From Methanobrevibacter smithii ATCC 35061 (GTDB lineage: Archaea > Methanobacteriota > Methanobacteria > Methanobacteriales > Methanobacteriaceae), in contig NC_009515.1 in NCBI RefSeq assembly GCF_000016525.1, positions 522,501 to 586,500 of the forward strand: 64,000 nt of DNA, in the 5' to 3' direction. Positions 8,860-19,726 of the stretch are shown here, piece by piece. How positions within the stretch are numbered: position 1 is the first letter of the stretch; each line of letters opens with the position of its first letter. A program made the position numbers and the translations under genes. The notes under the pieces are model-generated. The model made no database searches. It saw only the letters and a list, made by a program, of their open reading frames with translations, and was not told where the DNA came from.

Positions 8860-9777
8860 TCACTTTCCTAATTCTTCTAAAAATGTACATGCTTTGCATA
8901 ATCTGTTGGCTGACGGTTCACCGCACCTTTCACATCTTGATTGAGGATAAGTTTTTTTAAATCCGTCTCCAATAGCTTCCTTAATTTTGTCATATCCCCT
9001 AAGTGCTGAATATTTTATTGTAGGATGTTTTTCTGAAAGTTTGTTTATCAAATCTGAAACTTCCCCTCTGAAGGACTGCTGCGCATAAGGACAGCTGTCA
9101 AAGTGAACTTCCAGTTCTTTTGCAACTACATACAAACCTATTTCCCTTTCAGGAATTTCGCGTAAAGGTTTGATTTTAACTGTGAATTCTTTAGCTTTTG
9201 AAGATGATTTGGCCCCTAATTTAGTTAGATTATCAGTGTTTCCTTCAAGATAATTCATCATAATAGCCTGAACTTCATCATCCAGATTATGGCCGGTAGC
9301 TATTTTAGTAGCACCCATTTCACGGGCTGCCTTATTTATTATGGTTCTTCTGAAAACACCGCAGTAACTGCATGACCCGATATGATTATCCTTTTGCATT
9401 ATTTCATCTAAAGTTATTCCATATTCCTCTTTAAGAGAAACTACCTTATGTTCAATACCCAAACGTTTTGCATGACGAATAGCTATATCTACACCTTCCT
9501 GACGGTAGTTATCAATTCCTTCGTCAACAGTTACTGCACAGATATCTATAATGTTCATTTTACGGAAACTGTTTAGGATTTCCAAAGTTGTTACACTGTC
9601 TTTACCTCCTGAAAGTGCAACTAAAACTTTATCTCCTTTATCCAACAATTTTTCCTTTTTAACTGTTTTAATAACTTTTTTTTCAATTGATTCAATAAAA
9701 CAATCCTTACATAAGTATTGGCCGGATTGCTGTTTTTTAATAATAACTTGAGAATTACCACATTTACTACATTGCAT
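8860..9777 (-). CDS. tRNA 2-thiolation enzyme of the TtuA/NcsA (TIGR00269) family
   Basis: Cytoplasmic tRNA thiolase of 305 aa. An N-terminal zinc finger has Cys 3, 6, 23 and 26; the ATP PP-loop SGGKDS is at residues 56-61. A catalytic [10 protein letters not shown] block and [11 protein letters not shown] follow, then a C-terminal zinc finger with CERCGEP and CKAC. This layout matches archaeal NcsA (Ncs6) and TtuA, which adenylate and thiolate tRNA uridine, often with a [4Fe-4S] cluster. The ThiS-like carrier downstream is its expected sulfur source. Whether it acts at U34 or U54 cannot be told here. Confidence 0.88.
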   Translation of the reverse strand: MQCSKCGNSQVIIKKQQSGQYLCKDCFIESIEKKVIKTVKKEKLLDKGDKVLVALSGGKDSVTTLEILNSFRKMNIIDICAVTVDEGIDNYRQEGVDIAIRHAKRLGIEHKVVSLKEEYGITLDEIMQKDNHIGSCSYCGVFRRTIINKAAREMGATKIATGHNLDDEVQAIMMNYLEGNTDNLTKLGAKSSSKAKEFTVKIKPLREIPEREIGLYVVAKELEVHFDSCPYAQQSFRGEVSDLINKLSEKHPTIKYSALRGYDKIKEAIGDGFKKTYPQSRCERCGEPSANRLCKACTFLEELGK

Positions 9778-9785
9778 AACTACAC

Positions 9786-10943
9786 CTACATTTGCTCTAC
9801 AAATTGAGCTAATTGATTTAGAGTATTTACTTCAAATACATGAACTCCTGCATCTTCATATAATGAAACACAACTATCTACAATATCCCATTTATTTCTG
9901 TCTTCAGGATTTAATATTACAACTTTTTTAGAGTTTTTAACCATTTCACCGACCAAATCCACACTTGCCGGAATGCCTTTTACTTTAGGTCCTGCCCAAT
10001 CCCTACAATCAGACAGTATAATAACATAAGACTTATTGTTTAACTTAGCCACATCCATAAACTTCTCAAATGCAGTATACATATTGGAGGTTCCGTGAAC
10101 CATTGCATTTTTAAGTCTCATGTCTTTAACTTTTGTAAATGCATCAATTAAATATTCCTCCTTTAAAGCACCCGTTGTTTCAATAACCTTATTATCAAAT
10201 TCAAAAGTTCTTGAATTTTTAAATGCACTTTGAGCTGAAAACATCAACATGAAAAACCAGCTACTGATCCATTCACAGGATCCACTGATATCATTTAGGA
10301 ACAGGTGTTCATTTTTATGAGGACGTGGTTTAGCTTTAATCAGTTCAAAAGGAACGCCACCATATTTCATATTTGCCCTTATGGTTCTTCTGATGTCTAT
10401 TCTATTTGAACTGGTTTGAATTTTCCTTCTTGAACGTTTGTTAGCTATTTTTCTGCCTAATCTTTGACAGATTTCAAGCATTCTTGGGTCAAATTTGTTA
10501 AGTTTTGTCAAATCCTTATTTAACAATTCTCCGTCTCTTTCAAGTTTTTGAACTTCATCAAGTAACGGCTGGCCAGATAACTGTTTCAGTTTTTCATTAT
10601 CAATTTTTTCTTTCTTAATTTTGGTGGAAATATTGCCCTGTTTTTTAATAATATACTTATTAGATTTAGGTCCTGTTCCCTTGTAGGCTTTGCCTCTCTG
10701 TTCAGCATCAAGAACTTCCTTTTTCTTGGCTTCCTTTTTGAAAACATTTTCAAATATCTTGTTGAACTTAGGAATATCATATTTGTCTTTAACATAAATT
10801 GCTCTTAAGGCTGTTTTTAAAAGATTTCTGTCATCTTCGCCTAATTCACGATAAATTTGAGCAGCTGACTGTGTACTTCTAACACTAACAGGCAAACCTA
10901 CTTCCCTTAATTGATGAGACAAATCTGCAACTTTATCAATCAT
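9786..10943 (-). CDS. VWA-domain protein, partner of MoxR-type ATPase (CoxE-like)
   Basis: A 385-aa protein. Residues 1-200 are charged and helical, with many lysines, and the C-terminal half is a von Willebrand A domain. The metal-binding MIDAS motif DISGS is present, followed by [11 protein letters not shown]. It lies 13 bp downstream of a MoxR AAA+ ATPase; such pairs act as chaperones that insert metals or remodel protein complexes, as in CoxD/CoxE and GvpN/VWA systems. The client protein is not evident here, since neighbours are tRNA thiolation and DHPS-like genes. Confidence 0.8.
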   Translation of the reverse strand: MIDKVADLSHQLREVGLPVSVRSTQSAAQIYRELGEDDRNLLKTALRAIYVKDKYDIPKFNKIFENVFKKEAKKKEVLDAEQRGKAYKGTGPKSNKYIIKKQGNISTKIKKEKIDNEKLKQLSGQPLLDEVQKLERDGELLNKDLTKLNKFDPRMLEICQRLGRKIANKRSRRKIQTSSNRIDIRRTIRANMKYGGVPFELIKAKPRPHKNEHLFLNDISGSCEWISSWFFMLMFSAQSAFKNSRTFEFDNKVIETTGALKEEYLIDAFTKVKDMRLKNAMVHGTSNMYTAFEKFMDVAKLNNKSYVIILSDCRDWAGPKVKGIPASVDLVGEMVKNSKKVVILNPEDRNKWDIVDSCVSLYEDAGVHVFEVNTLNQLAQFVEQM

Positions 10944-10956
10944 AATATCATTATAA

Positions 10957-11814
10957 TTAATATTTCTTATGAATTACGTCTTTTAAAACTCTTTTTTTAT
11001 CACTTTCAGTTTTAATAGCTACACCAATACTGTCCTCTAAAGATTTATTGAAATTTTTAGTACCTAAACTGGAAACTGATCTAACCCAATCTACAGTCCC
11101 TCTTACAGATGGTTTTTTCATTAAATTAAGATTACGTATCTCATGCACTATTTTAACTATTTTTGAAACTGTTTCATCTTCAGCACCAGGAAGTCTTGAT
11201 TTTACAATTTCAATTTCACGTTCAACTGAAGGATATGGGATATATAAAAACAAACATCTGTCTTTAGTTTCATCAAGTAAAGACCTTTGAGAGTTAGATG
11301 TTAAAATAACAATCAAATCATTTGCTAACTGGAATGTTCCTAAATCATTTATAGTTATTTCTTTTTCACCTAATGCCTGAAGTAAAAAACTTTCAACTTC
11401 CTCATCTGCCTTATCAATTTCATCAATAAGTAAAACAGAATCCTTTTCATTTAAAAAAGCATTTAATAAAGGACGCCTAATAAAGAATTCTTCATGAAAT
11501 ATTTTTTCTTCATTGTCAGATTCGTTTTTGGCTGCTTCAAGGTGTAATAATTGTTTTTGATAATTCCATTCTCCAACAATCTGTTCAAAAGTGATACCTT
11601 CATAACATTGAATCCTGAAGAAATCCCTATCAAAAGCACTGGCTATTACTTTAGCCAGCTGTGTTTTTCCAACACCTGGAGGTCCTTCAATAAGCATCGG
11701 TTTTCCAAGTAAAAAAGATAAATATAATGTTGTTGAAATCTCGTTATCCGGGACATAATTTTCATTTAAAAGAATTTTGTCAATTTTTTTAACAGATAAA
11801 TCGTCAATTTGCAC
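10957..11814 (-). CDS. MoxR-family AAA+ ATPase
   Basis: ATPase of about 285 aa. The Walker A motif GPPGVGKTQ and Walker [12 protein letters not shown] are clear, with sensor-1 region VILTSNSQR, as in MoxR/CoxD proteins. It is co-directional with the VWA gene immediately downstream, and the two probably form one chaperone unit. The TTG at 11820 sits only two bases from the GAAGG site, so GTG at 11814 is the better start. Confidence 0.85.
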   Translation of the reverse strand: MQIDDLSVKKIDKILLNENYVPDNEISTTLYLSFLLGKPMLIEGPPGVGKTQLAKVIASAFDRDFFRIQCYEGITFEQIVGEWNYQKQLLHLEAAKNESDNEEKIFHEEFFIRRPLLNAFLNEKDSVLLIDEIDKADEEVESFLLQALGEKEITINDLGTFQLANDLIVILTSNSQRSLLDETKDRCLFLYIPYPSVEREIEIVKSRLPGAEDETVSKIVKIVHEIRNLNLMKKPSVRGTVDWVRSVSSLGTKNFNKSLEDSIGVAIKTESDKKRVLKDVIHKKY

Positions 11815-11887
11815 AATCAAACCTTCTTTATTATTATATAATTACAAGTATTAATGATGCATTTATTTAAAAGTTTTGAAAATAGAA

Positions 11888-13492
11888 TTAAATTTTAAAT
11901 TCATCCGGATTTTTAAATAAATCAAAGTCCTGAACATATTCTTTTCCAGTAATCATAGCTATTTGTGCTTTTTGAAGCTCACTGCCCAAATATGCTGCAT
12001 GTTCCATTCTTGTTACAAGTTTTTTATTTATTATTTCTTCATAAATTTCTTTTGCAGTATTTCCAACAATTACCAGATCAGCTTTGTTCTTTTTAAAATG
12101 TGTAGCTATAATCCTGCTGGATTTAACAGTAGTTCCATAATCAACACTGATTTTGAAACTCCCTGCTTTATCTCTTACAAATTTCATAGGTTTTGCCTGT
12201 TTAACTTCAGGAACCCCATCAGTTTCATTTTCAATTATATCCAATCTTTTATGCTTATCTTTAAATTCAACAAGGTTAATTCCCAGGTCTTTTGGAATAG
12301 ATTGTCTATGTTTAGCCAAAAACATCATTTTAGATGCTGTTGATAATTCATAAACACTGCCCCTTGTTTTTCCACTTTCTTCTGGAGTGAATAATATGCT
12401 TACGCCCAATTCCATACCTATTCCTGCAAGAAGAACATTAACTCCTCCCGAATCGGCATCCATCAGTTCAGTAACATTTCCAACTCCAAAAAACATTGGT
12501 GCCTTATTTGTTTTATGAAATTCAAAGCAGGCCATAATTGATTCAACAATACTGCTGCTGTTTACAGGATCCAAAATTAAATCTGCAACATAATCAATAC
12601 CTTTTGTATCTTCAATTAGCTGGTTCATTGCATTTACTCTCTCTTCAGGAGTTTTTGGAGTGAAACCTTCTGAAAAATTAGTTGGAAGCAAAACAGCAGG
12701 AGTATTGGTTTCCTTTAAAACATCAAGTACTTTGGAATTATTTCCCAAATCCAAACTTAATACTAAATCAATACCATGTTTTGCGGCTACTTCTATTTCC
12801 TTTGCATTTAATGTGTCAATACTTAACGGCCTATCTCCAACAATTGGCCTTAAGGTATCAATTAATTCAGGAACCTTATCTGAAAAATCTTCACCTGCAG
12901 CCATACCTATATCAATCATATCAGCTCCAGAATCCACAAAATATTGGCATTTATGAATTAAAGCTTCTTTTGACAAAAATGGAGCATTAGCTATTTCAGA
13001 CAGCACCCGCATTGGAAAATCTTCACCTACCGGAAGATTCCCAATCATGATGTTATTAGGTTTTTTTAATAAGTTTTTGATTGTTTCTTCATCATTTTCA
13101 AAATCATTAATGAATTTTAAAGCTTCTTTTCTTTTCTCTTCTTCAATCAGTTTATCTGCAGGTTTGTCCTCAGACAATTCAATCTGATCAATTAAATTTA
13201 AGACCATGGCCAAATCAGCCCCATCAGTTGAACCTTTAAAAGTAGGAATTCCCAATTCTTTTGTTATTTCTCTGGTTCCTTTTTTTATTAAACCAGGAAC
13301 TAAAATCATGTCAATTTCCCCTAATTGATTAGCAAAATGAGTTTTTATTTCATCAATAATAATTCTAGGAGTTAAAAATGCAGCCACCTGCGTATTATCA
13401 GCTATATGAATGATAACCTCAACATTAGCATTAGCTACAACATTTTTAATTAAAGGATATGCCAAATTTCCAGTAATAATTAAAACTTTCAT
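11888..13492 (-). CDS. Dihydropteroate-synthase-related protein (TIGR00284 type)
   Basis: A 534-aa methanogen protein with a dihydropteroate-synthase-like TIM barrel in its middle part (about residues 150-400). Landmarks are [24 protein letters not shown] and [11 protein letters not shown]. The N-terminal 130 residues form a Rossmann-like domain ([17 protein letters not shown]). Methanogens make methanopterin through a DHPS-like condensation, so a role there is attractive but unproven. The start is ATG 13492, with GGGGGAG ending four bases before it; a GTG at 13504 overlaps that site and is not used. Confidence 0.8.
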   Translation of the reverse strand: MKVLIITGNLAYPLIKNVVANANVEVIIHIADNTQVAAFLTPRIIIDEIKTHFANQLGEIDMILVPGLIKKGTREITKELGIPTFKGSTDGADLAMVLNLIDQIELSEDKPADKLIEEEKRKEALKFINDFENDEETIKNLLKKPNNIMIGNLPVGEDFPMRVLSEIANAPFLSKEALIHKCQYFVDSGADMIDIGMAAGEDFSDKVPELIDTLRPIVGDRPLSIDTLNAKEIEVAAKHGIDLVLSLDLGNNSKVLDVLKETNTPAVLLPTNFSEGFTPKTPEERVNAMNQLIEDTKGIDYVADLILDPVNSSSIVESIMACFEFHKTNKAPMFFGVGNVTELMDADSGGVNVLLAGIGMELGVSILFTPEESGKTRGSVYELSTASKMMFLAKHRQSIPKDLGINLVEFKDKHKRLDIIENETDGVPEVKQAKPMKFVRDKAGSFKISVDYGTTVKSSRIIATHFKKNKADLVIVGNTAKEIYEEIINKKLVTRMEHAAYLGSELQKAQIAMITGKEYVQDFDLFKNPDEFKI

Positions 13493-13628
13493 AAACTCCC
13501 CCACTTATTCATAATATTAATAGTTATATGACTATTTAATTATTATAAGTAACTACAAAACAAAGAAATATACTCCACTTAACAATATTAATAATATAAA
13601 ATATTCACTAAAAAAGGATTATAAAATC

Positions 13629-13693
13629 TATAATGATTATCCATGATAAACTTTATATATTTTGTAATTTATAATGATTATACATGATAAACT
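13629..13693 (+). promoter_or_regulatory. por operon promoter with two 24-bp direct repeats flanking the TATA box
   Basis: Two 24-bp copies (13629-13652 and 13670-13693) begin TATAATGATTAT and end CATGATAAACT; they differ at one base. They are 41 bp apart start to start and lie on both sides of a TATA box, TTTATATA (13652-13659). The second copy covers the expected transcription start, about 25 bp after the TATA box, and is followed by GGAGG (13696-13700) and the porC ATG. A repressor or activator binding both copies is a reasonable inference; no regulator gene is adjacent. Confidence 0.65.
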
Positions 13694-13707
13694 ATGGAGG
13701 AGACTAA

Positions 13708-14232
13708 ATGATTGAAATTCGTTTTCACGGACGTGGTGGACAAGGGTCCGTAACTGCTGCTGAAATTTTAGCGAAGGCTGCTTTTAAAGATGGTAAATAC
13801 GTTCAATCCTTCCCTTTCTTTGGAGTTGAACGTAGGGGAGCACCAGTAATGGCTTTTACTAGAATTGATGACAAACCAATTGACATAAGATACCAAGTAT
13901 ACAATCCAGACTATGTATTAGTTCTTGATGATGGATTAATGAATGTGGTGGATGTATTTTCTGGAATAAAAGAAAATACTGAAGTAATTATCAATATTGC
14001 TGAAGAATTTAAAGGTTCAGGTGAACACCCAGTTCATAGCATTGATGCAACCGGAATAGCATTAGATTTATTAGGACGTAATATTGTCAACACAATTATC
14101 TTAGGATACTTTGCTAAAAAAACCAATGTCGTAAGTATTGAATCACTTATTGAAGTAATTAAAGAAACATTCCCTGGAAAAGTTGGGGAATTAAATGCAG
14201 AAGCTACAAAAAAGGCTTATGACATGGGATAA
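13708..14232 (+). CDS. porC: Pyruvate:ferredoxin oxidoreductase, gamma subunit
   Basis: Gamma subunit (174 aa) of the cytoplasmic thiamine-pyrophosphate enzyme that interconverts pyruvate with acetyl-CoA, CO2 and reduced ferredoxin. In methanogens it mainly makes pyruvate for biosynthesis. The family start [19 protein letters not shown] is exact. First gene of a six-gene operon with the GGAGG-led start at 13708. The order gamma-delta-alpha-beta followed by two polyferredoxin-like genes is the one found in Methanobacteriales, which separates this from 2-oxoglutarate or isovalerate enzymes. Confidence 0.93.
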   Translation: MIEIRFHGRGGQGSVTAAEILAKAAFKDGKYVQSFPFFGVERRGAPVMAFTRIDDKPIDIRYQVYNPDYVLVLDDGLMNVVDVFSGIKENTEVIINIAEEFKGSGEHPVHSIDATGIALDLLGRNIVNTIILGYFAKKTNVVSIESLIEVIKETFPGKVGELNAEATKKAYDMG

Positions 14233-14257
14233 AACATAAGGAGAAGGTGAATTAAAA

Positions 14258-14500
14258 ATGGTAGCTATCGGATGTGTAATAAAAACACCTGGAAGTAGTA
14301 AAAATAACAAAACTGGAAGTTGGAGGACTTTTAAACCTATTTTAGATAAAGAAAAATGTATCGATTGTGACAATTGTATTATTTTCTGTCCTGACTCCAG
14401 TGTAAATAAACAACATGACATTAATTACGATTACTGTAAAGGATGCGGAATTTGCGCACATGAATGTCCTTCAGATGCAATCGAAATGATTAAAGAATAG
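14258..14500 (+). CDS. porD: Pyruvate:ferredoxin oxidoreductase, delta (ferredoxin) subunit
   Basis: An 80-aa protein with two [4Fe-4S] motifs: [12 protein letters not shown] and [12 protein letters not shown]. It carries electrons from the TPP/CoA site of the enzyme to external ferredoxin. It sits 25 bp after porC and 11 bp before porA, each start having a GGAG-type site. The length and N-terminal extension with TGSWRTFKP are typical of PorD. Confidence 0.93.
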   Translation: MVAIGCVIKTPGSSKNNKTGSWRTFKPILDKEKCIDCDNCIIFCPDSSVNKQHDINYDYCKGCGICAHECPSDAIEMIKE

Positions 14501-14511
14501 GGAGTGAAGAA

Positions 14512-15657
14512 ATGACAAAAGAAGTTATGACAGCAAATAAAGCAGTTGCAGAAGCTGTAAGATTAGCTAAACCACAAGTTATTCCTGTTTATCCAATTAC
14601 ACCTCAAACAACAATTTCAGAATACCTTGCACAATATGTTGCAGATGAAAAAATTGATGCAAAATATGTGAAAGTAGAATCTGAACACAGTGCAATCAGT
14701 GCATCTGTTGGAGCAAGTAGTGCAGGAGTAAGAGTATTTACCGCAACATCTTCACAAGGATTAATGTTAATGCACGAAATATTATTTGCAGCCGCAGGTA
14801 TGAGAACTCCAATCGTATTGGCTGATGCAAATAGGGCAATATCTGCACCATTAAATATCTGGAATGACCAACAAGATTCAATTGCACAAAGAGACGCAGG
14901 TTGGTTACAAATATATGTTGAAAGTGCGCAAGAAGCTTTAGATACCACATTAATGGCATATAAAATTTCTGAAAACTATGATGTTTTACTTCCATCAATG
15001 GTATGTTTAGATGGATTTATTCTAACTCATACTGTAGAACCTGTAGAAATCCCAACTCAGGAAGATGTAGATAAATTCTTACCTCCATATGTTCCAAAAC
15101 ATGCTTTCTTAGATCCTAATGAACCAATGTCCATAGGTACATTAGCTGATCCTGATTACTATCTTGAAGCAAGACATGACATGCAAGTAGCTATGGAAAA
15201 ATCAATTCCAGTTATTGAAGAAACCTGCAAAGAGTTTGCTGAAATATTCGGCAGAGAATACGGTCTTATTGATACCTATAAAACAGATGATGCAGACATC
15301 ATTTTCGTAGCTATGGGTTCAATGTGCAGTACTTTAAGAGTTATGGTTGATGAATTAAGAAACAAAGGAGAAAAAGTAGGTTTACTTAAAGTTAGAGCTT
15401 ACAGACCTTTCCCTGTTGAAGCTATTGAAGAAGCTGTGAAAAATGCTTCAAAATTAGCAGTTCTTGATAAAAATGTTACATTCGGAATTGGTGGTGCTCT
15501 CTACACCGACATTAAAGCAAAAATCCATAAAGAAGCATACGGATTTATTATCGGTTTAGGTGGAAGAGACATTACTCCAGAATCAATCTTAGACGTTTAT
15601 GAAAAAACAAAAAATCCGGAAAAAGAAGTTAGCTGGATAGGACTTAAGGAGGAATAA
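14512..15657 (+). CDS. porA: Pyruvate:ferredoxin oxidoreductase, alpha subunit
   Basis: Alpha subunit (381 aa) of the por complex. The family motif [12 protein letters not shown] near the N-terminus contacts the cofactor and substrate region. [19 protein letters not shown] and the C-terminal transketolase-like domain ([12 protein letters not shown]) follow. Length is standard. It is separated from porB by only 2 bp. Confidence 0.94.
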   Translation: MTKEVMTANKAVAEAVRLAKPQVIPVYPITPQTTISEYLAQYVADEKIDAKYVKVESEHSAISASVGASSAGVRVFTATSSQGLMLMHEILFAAAGMRTPIVLADANRAISAPLNIWNDQQDSIAQRDAGWLQIYVESAQEALDTTLMAYKISENYDVLLPSMVCLDGFILTHTVEPVEIPTQEDVDKFLPPYVPKHAFLDPNEPMSIGTLADPDYYLEARHDMQVAMEKSIPVIEETCKEFAEIFGREYGLIDTYKTDDADIIFVAMGSMCSTLRVMVDELRNKGEKVGLLKVRAYRPFPVEAIEEAVKNASKLAVLDKNVTFGIGGALYTDIKAKIHKEAYGFIIGLGGRDITPESILDVYEKTKNPEKEVSWIGLKEE

Positions 15658-15659
15658 AA

Positions 15660-16526
15660 ATGGAAATATCTGATAAAGAATACTTAGCACCAGGACACAG
15701 AGGATGTGCAGGTTGTGGAGCTTCCATTGGAGTTAGATTAGCTCTTAATGCATTAGGAAAAAATACCGTAGCTATTTCAGCTACCGGTTGTCTTGAAGTA
15801 ATGACCTCCCCTTACCCAGAAACCGCTTGGGAAATTCCATGGATGCATGTAGCTTTTGAAAATGCAGGAGCAGTTGCATCAGGAGTAGAAAGTGCTTTAA
15901 GAATTCAAGGAAAAGATGATGTTAATGTTGTTGCTTTCGGAGGAGACGGAGGAACTGTAGATATCGGTTTACAATCATTATCCGGAGCAATGGAAAGAGG
16001 ACACAACTTAACCTACATCTGTTACGATAACGAAGCATACATGAACACAGGTATCCAAAGAAGTGGTGCAACACCTTACGGTGCAAGCACTACAACTTCA
16101 CCAAACGGAAGCGGCAGTTTTGGAGAAGACAAACCTAAAAAAGATATGCCTATGATTATGGCGGCACATGGAATTCCATATGTAGCTACTGCATCTATTG
16201 CATATCCTGAAGACTTTGTCAACAAAGTTAAAAAAGCAGCCGAAATCAAAGGTCCTGCATACATACATTTACACCAACCATGTACTACAGGATGGGGATT
16301 TGCTTCAGAAAAAACTATTGAAATGGGAAGATTAGCAGTTGAAACCGGATCATGGATTTTATATGAAGTTGAAAACGGTGAATTCAACATCACTTACAGA
16401 CCAGATGAAAGAAAACCAGTTAAAGAATACTTAGCTCCTCAAAAAAGATTCAAACATCTTGATGATGAACACATAGAAAAAATACAAAAATACGTTGATA
16501 AATCCTGCGAAGAATTAGGCTTATAA
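15660..16526 (+). CDS. porB: Pyruvate:ferredoxin oxidoreductase, beta subunit
   Basis: Beta subunit of 288 aa that binds thiamine pyrophosphate and one [4Fe-4S] cluster. The cluster cysteines begin in CAGCGAS; the TPP/magnesium motif runs from [10 protein letters not shown] to [10 protein letters not shown]; a later conserved Cys is in HQPCTTGW. Two further iron-sulfur genes follow at once, so the operon is porCDABEF. Confidence 0.94.
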   Translation: MEISDKEYLAPGHRGCAGCGASIGVRLALNALGKNTVAISATGCLEVMTSPYPETAWEIPWMHVAFENAGAVASGVESALRIQGKDDVNVVAFGGDGGTVDIGLQSLSGAMERGHNLTYICYDNEAYMNTGIQRSGATPYGASTTTSPNGSGSFGEDKPKKDMPMIMAAHGIPYVATASIAYPEDFVNKVKKAAEIKGPAYIHLHQPCTTGWGFASEKTIEMGRLAVETGSWILYEVENGEFNITYRPDERKPVKEYLAPQKRFKHLDDEHIEKIQKYVDKSCEELGL

Positions 16527-16539
16527 AGGAGGAATAATA

Positions 16540-17043
16540 GTGGAAAAAATATTTGTAAATAGAGATGCATGTGATGGATGTAACAATTGTGTAAACATGT
16601 GTGCATCTATTCACTCTGCTCCTAGAATTAAAATTATAGAGCATGATTCCGCATATTATTCATTAGTTTGTCAACATTGTGAAAATGCACCCTGTGTTAA
16701 AATTTGTCCTACAAATGCAATGACTACAGACGGTGTTAAAACTGAAGATTGTATCGGATGTGGATTATGTAGTATTATTTGTCCATTTGGTGCAATTACA
16801 ATTGCAGAAAGTGTAGCTGAAAAATGTGACCTCTGTGCAGACAGAGAAGAAGGTCCTGCTTGTATAAAAGCATGTACCAAAAGAGCTATTTCAGTTATTG
16901 ATCCTGCAAAAATCAAAATTAAAAATCAGGAAAAATATCTTGCAAAACTTGCTGGAGAATATGATGTTGGAAGTACCTCTGGCCGCGGTTTCGTACACTT
17001 TGTCACCAGTGCTGCAAGAGCAAGATTAGCTCTTGATGAATAA
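16540..17043 (+). CDS. porE: por-associated polyferredoxin-like protein PorE
   Basis: A 167-aa protein with four Cys-rich groups: CDGCNNCVNMC, CQHCENAPCVKIC, CIGCGLCSIICP and CDLCADREEGPACIKAC. This HycB-like layout suggests up to four [4Fe-4S] clusters. In methanogens, PorE and PorF are linked to anabolic electron flow to pyruvate synthesis. Starts with GTG at 16540 after a GGAGG site. It overlaps the next gene by 8 bp. Confidence 0.85.
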   Translation: MEKIFVNRDACDGCNNCVNMCASIHSAPRIKIIEHDSAYYSLVCQHCENAPCVKICPTNAMTTDGVKTEDCIGCGLCSIICPFGAITIAESVAEKCDLCADREEGPACIKACTKRAISVIDPAKIKIKNQEKYLAKLAGEYDVGSTSGRGFVHFVTSAARARLALDE

Positions 17044-17302
17044 ATCGGAAAAAAACATGACTGAAAAACTTCACATAAATTGTGTAAGTTGCGGAAATTG
17101 TCAGCATCCCAGAGATGCTGATAATCTTTCATTATTTTGTATGGAATGTCCTCCCAATGAAGCTCCCTGTTTGAAGGTTTGTCCTAAAAAAGCAATAGAA
17201 ATTTTAGGAGGAGCAATTACTTTAAATAAAAGCAAATGTGATAAATGTGGAGAATGTGTGAAAGTATGTCCACTTGGCATTTTAGACACCATCATAAAAT
17301 AG
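17036..17302 (+). CDS. porF: por-associated ferredoxin-like protein PorF
   Basis: About 88 aa with cysteine groups CVSCGNC, CMECPPNEAPCLKVCP and CDKCGECVKVCP, enough for two or three [4Fe-4S] clusters. It is the last gene of the por operon and probably works with PorE as an electron carrier between a ferredoxin and the enzyme core. The ATG at 17036 overlaps porE; the ATG at 17057 is a possible alternative start. Confidence 0.8.
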   Translation: MNKSEKNMTEKLHINCVSCGNCQHPRDADNLSLFCMECPPNEAPCLKVCPKKAIEILGGAITLNKSKCDKCGECVKVCPLGILDTIIK

Positions 17303-17394
17303 CTATTTTTAAAAAAATTTATTAAAGCTTAAAATATAAAATTATAATTAATTTTTCTTTTTAAAAAAAAAAAATATTAAATAAGGTTTTTATT

Positions 17395-18240
17395 TTGATT
17401 ACTCAAGACATGATAAAAGATGCTGTTTATGAACTTTACAAAAAAGCAGCAATCGTTTTAGGAAATGATGTAAAAAAAGCACTAGAAGATGCTCTTAAAG
17501 TAGAAGATAATGAACTTGCAAGGTTAAATATTGAAGCTATCTTAAAGAATATTAAACTTGCTGAAGAAAAACAAATTCCAATGTGCCAAGATACAGGTTT
17601 GCCAGTAATTTTTGTTAAATTGGGAAATGTTGAAGTTGAAAATTTAAGAGAAGGAATTGAAGAAGGAATTGAAAAAGCTACAAAAGAAATACCAATTAGG
17701 CCAAATATTGTAGATCCTATAACAAGAGAAAATACAAACATCAATGTCGGAGACTACATTCCTCCAATAGATATTGAATTAATAGATGAAGATTATCTCG
17801 AAATAACTATTTTACCAAAAGGATTTGGTTCAGAAAACAATAATGCTATGAAAATGGCTCTTCCTGCTGAAGGAATTGAAGGCATAAAAGACTTTGTAGT
17901 TGAATCTGTCCTGAAAGCAAAAGGAAAACCTTGCCCGCCAACAGTAATTGGAGTTGGAATCGGTGGAACCTCTGATTTATGTTTAAAATTAGGTAAAAAA
18001 GCACTTCTTGGAGAAGTTGGTAAAAGAAACCCTGATCCGGAAATAGCTAAACTGGAATTAGAAATTCTTGAAGAAATTAACAAATCAGGAATCGGACCAA
18101 TGGGATTAGGCGGTAAAACAACAACATTAGATGTTAAAATTCTAAAAGCTCACACACATACTGCAGGACTGCCTGTTGGTGTTTGCGTACAGTGCTGGGC
18201 AGACAGACATGCAACAACTAAAATTTATGACAAAAAATAA
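17395..18240 (+). CDS. fumA: Fumarate hydratase class I, alpha subunit
   Basis: A 281-aa subunit of the two-subunit [4Fe-4S] fumarase, which interconverts fumarate and malate in the incomplete reductive citric acid pathway of methanogens. Landmarks are MCQDTGLPV, the [18 protein letters not shown] block and [20 protein letters not shown]; the Cys residues in these are the cluster ligands. The beta subunit is not in this window. The start is TTG after an AAGG site. It follows por by about 90 bp and is separated from phoU by a palindromic terminator. Confidence 0.9.
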   Translation: MITQDMIKDAVYELYKKAAIVLGNDVKKALEDALKVEDNELARLNIEAILKNIKLAEEKQIPMCQDTGLPVIFVKLGNVEVENLREGIEEGIEKATKEIPIRPNIVDPITRENTNINVGDYIPPIDIELIDEDYLEITILPKGFGSENNNAMKMALPAEGIEGIKDFVVESVLKAKGKPCPPTVIGVGIGGTSDLCLKLGKKALLGEVGKRNPDPEIAKLELEILEEINKSGIGPMGLGGKTTTLDVKILKAHTHTAGLPVGVCVQCWADRHATTKIYDKK

Positions 18241-18248
18241 AAAATAGG

Positions 18249-18271
18249 ATTGATTATTTAAAATAATCAAT
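18249..18271. terminator. Bidirectional palindromic terminator between fumA and phoU
   Basis: A 23-bp palindrome with 11-bp arms (ATTGATTATTT and its complement around one central base) occupies the whole gap between the convergent fumA and phoU genes, with a T-rich flank. It would form a hairpin in either transcript. Confidence 0.6.
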
Positions 18272-18964
18272 TTATTGTTCTTCTTTTTTTAATTCCTCAA
18301 TATGAGGTCTTTTATGAGTATTGATGAAAATAACTCTTTCTCCAATATTAACTACCCTATCGGCTATTCTTTCCAAATATCTTGCAATGAAAATAATATT
18401 GACGATTTCCAATGCATTCTGGATTTTTTCAGTTAATAATTCAGTAGTATGGGACAATATAATATCAAATAAATCATCTACTTTATCATCATCACTAGCT
18501 AACTCTCTTGCAACGCTTATATCCTGATTACAAAAAGATCCGAATCCTCTAGTCAACATGATTTGAACATAATCAGCCATGTACTCCAAGTCTCCCATTA
18601 TTTTATTTGAAACTTTAATTCCTTCAATAGTAGCTGCTGATTCTGCAATATTTCTACATAAATAAGCTATTCTTTTTACATGAGAAATAACTCTAATTGA
18701 TGATTCAATATACATTAAATCTGTAGCTAACGGCTGTTCCATTGCTATAAATCTAATACAACTCCTTTCAATTTCATAACCGCAAACATCTAATTCTTTA
18801 GCTTTTTCAACGACGCCTGCTGCAATTTCTTCATCGAAATTGAATAATAAAGAGGTTGATTTTCTATGTAAATCTAATGTGTCATTACAGTAATTTCTAA
18901 GATTTTTCTTAATTGATTCCATCCTTTCTTCAAATACATAAGTAGGATATTCCTTATTCTTCAT
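18272..18964 (-). CDS. phoU: PhoU-family phosphate uptake regulator
   Basis: A 230-aa all-helical protein with two PhoU repeats. Each repeat carries an acidic metal-binding patch, for example ASDDKVDDLFD and YLERIADRVVNIGE. PhoU proteins bind the PstB/PstSCA transporter and damp uptake when phosphate is plentiful. Last gene of the minus-strand order pstS-pstC-pstA-pstB-phoU. The start is ATG 18964 after GGTGATT. Confidence 0.9.
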   Translation of the reverse strand: MKNKEYPTYVFEERMESIKKNLRNYCNDTLDLHRKSTSLLFNFDEEIAAGVVEKAKELDVCGYEIERSCIRFIAMEQPLATDLMYIESSIRVISHVKRIAYLCRNIAESAATIEGIKVSNKIMGDLEYMADYVQIMLTRGFGSFCNQDISVARELASDDDKVDDLFDIILSHTTELLTEKIQNALEIVNIIFIARYLERIADRVVNIGERVIFINTHKRPHIEELKKEEQ

Positions 18965-18973
18965 CAAATCACC

Positions 18974-19723
18974 TTAACCAAATCTTCCAGTAATATATTC
19001 TTCTGTTTTTTGTTCTTTCGGATTTACAAATATTTGATCTGTTAAACCGCTTTCAATTATTTCTCCGTTTAAGAAGAAAGAAGTGTATTTAGATACCCTT
19101 GTAGCCTGTTGCATATTATGTGTAACCATAACAATAGTATACTTTTCTTTAAGTTTATGAATTAAATTCTCAATTTTCAATGTGGAAATTGGATCCAGCG
19201 CAGAACAAGGCTCATCCATTAAAATTACTTCCGGACTAACAGCTATTGTACGTGCTATACATAATCTTTGTTGCTGACCACCAGACAAACCCATTGCAGA
19301 TTTATCTAATTTATCTTTAACTTCATCCCAGATAGCTGCTGATTTTAGACTTTCTTCAACTACCTGAGCAATATAATCTTCATCTTCTTCTCCATGAATT
19401 CTTAATCCGTATGCAACATTGTCAAATATAGATTTTGGGAATGGATTTGGCTTTTGGAAAACCATACCTACTTTTTTTCTTAAATCAACAACATCTACAG
19501 CATCATCATAAACATCCACACCATCCAAACTAATATTACCGTCATGACTGAATGTTGGAATTAAATCATTCATACGATTAACTGTTCTGATGAATGTAGA
19601 TTTACCGCAGCCTGAAGGCCCAATAAGTGCAGTAACAGAATTCTCCGGAACATCCATATTTACATTTTTTAAAATCTGAGTATCCTCAAAAAATGTATTT
19701 AAATTTCTAACTTCAAGTTTCAT
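18974..19723 (-). CDS. pstB: Phosphate ABC transporter ATP-binding protein
   Basis: ATPase of the high-affinity phosphate importer (249 aa, standard). Walker A is GPSGCGKST, the signature is LSGGQQQR, and Walker B is [13 protein letters not shown]; the PstB-specific [13 protein letters not shown] segment is present. It lies 9 bp upstream of phoU and 3 bp downstream of pstA. Confidence 0.96.
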   Translation of the reverse strand: MKLEVRNLNTFFEDTQILKNVNMDVPENSVTALIGPSGCGKSTFIRTVNRMNDLIPTFSHDGNISLDGVDVYDDAVDVVDLRKKVGMVFQKPNPFPKSIFDNVAYGLRIHGEEDEDYIAQVVEESLKSAAIWDEVKDKLDKSAMGLSGGQQQRLCIARTIAVSPEVILMDEPCSALDPISTLKIENLIHKLKEKYTIVMVTHNMQQATRVSKYTSFFLNGEIIESGLTDQIFVNPKEQKTEEYITGRFG

Positions 19724-19726
19724 TAT

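Noticed and set aside
11963-12990. Several plus-strand frames inside the DHPS-like gene
   Set aside because: They overlap each other and the real gene; low-complexity translations with no motif.
15692-16393. Minus-strand frame inside porB
   Set aside because: Shadow of biased codons in a well conserved gene.
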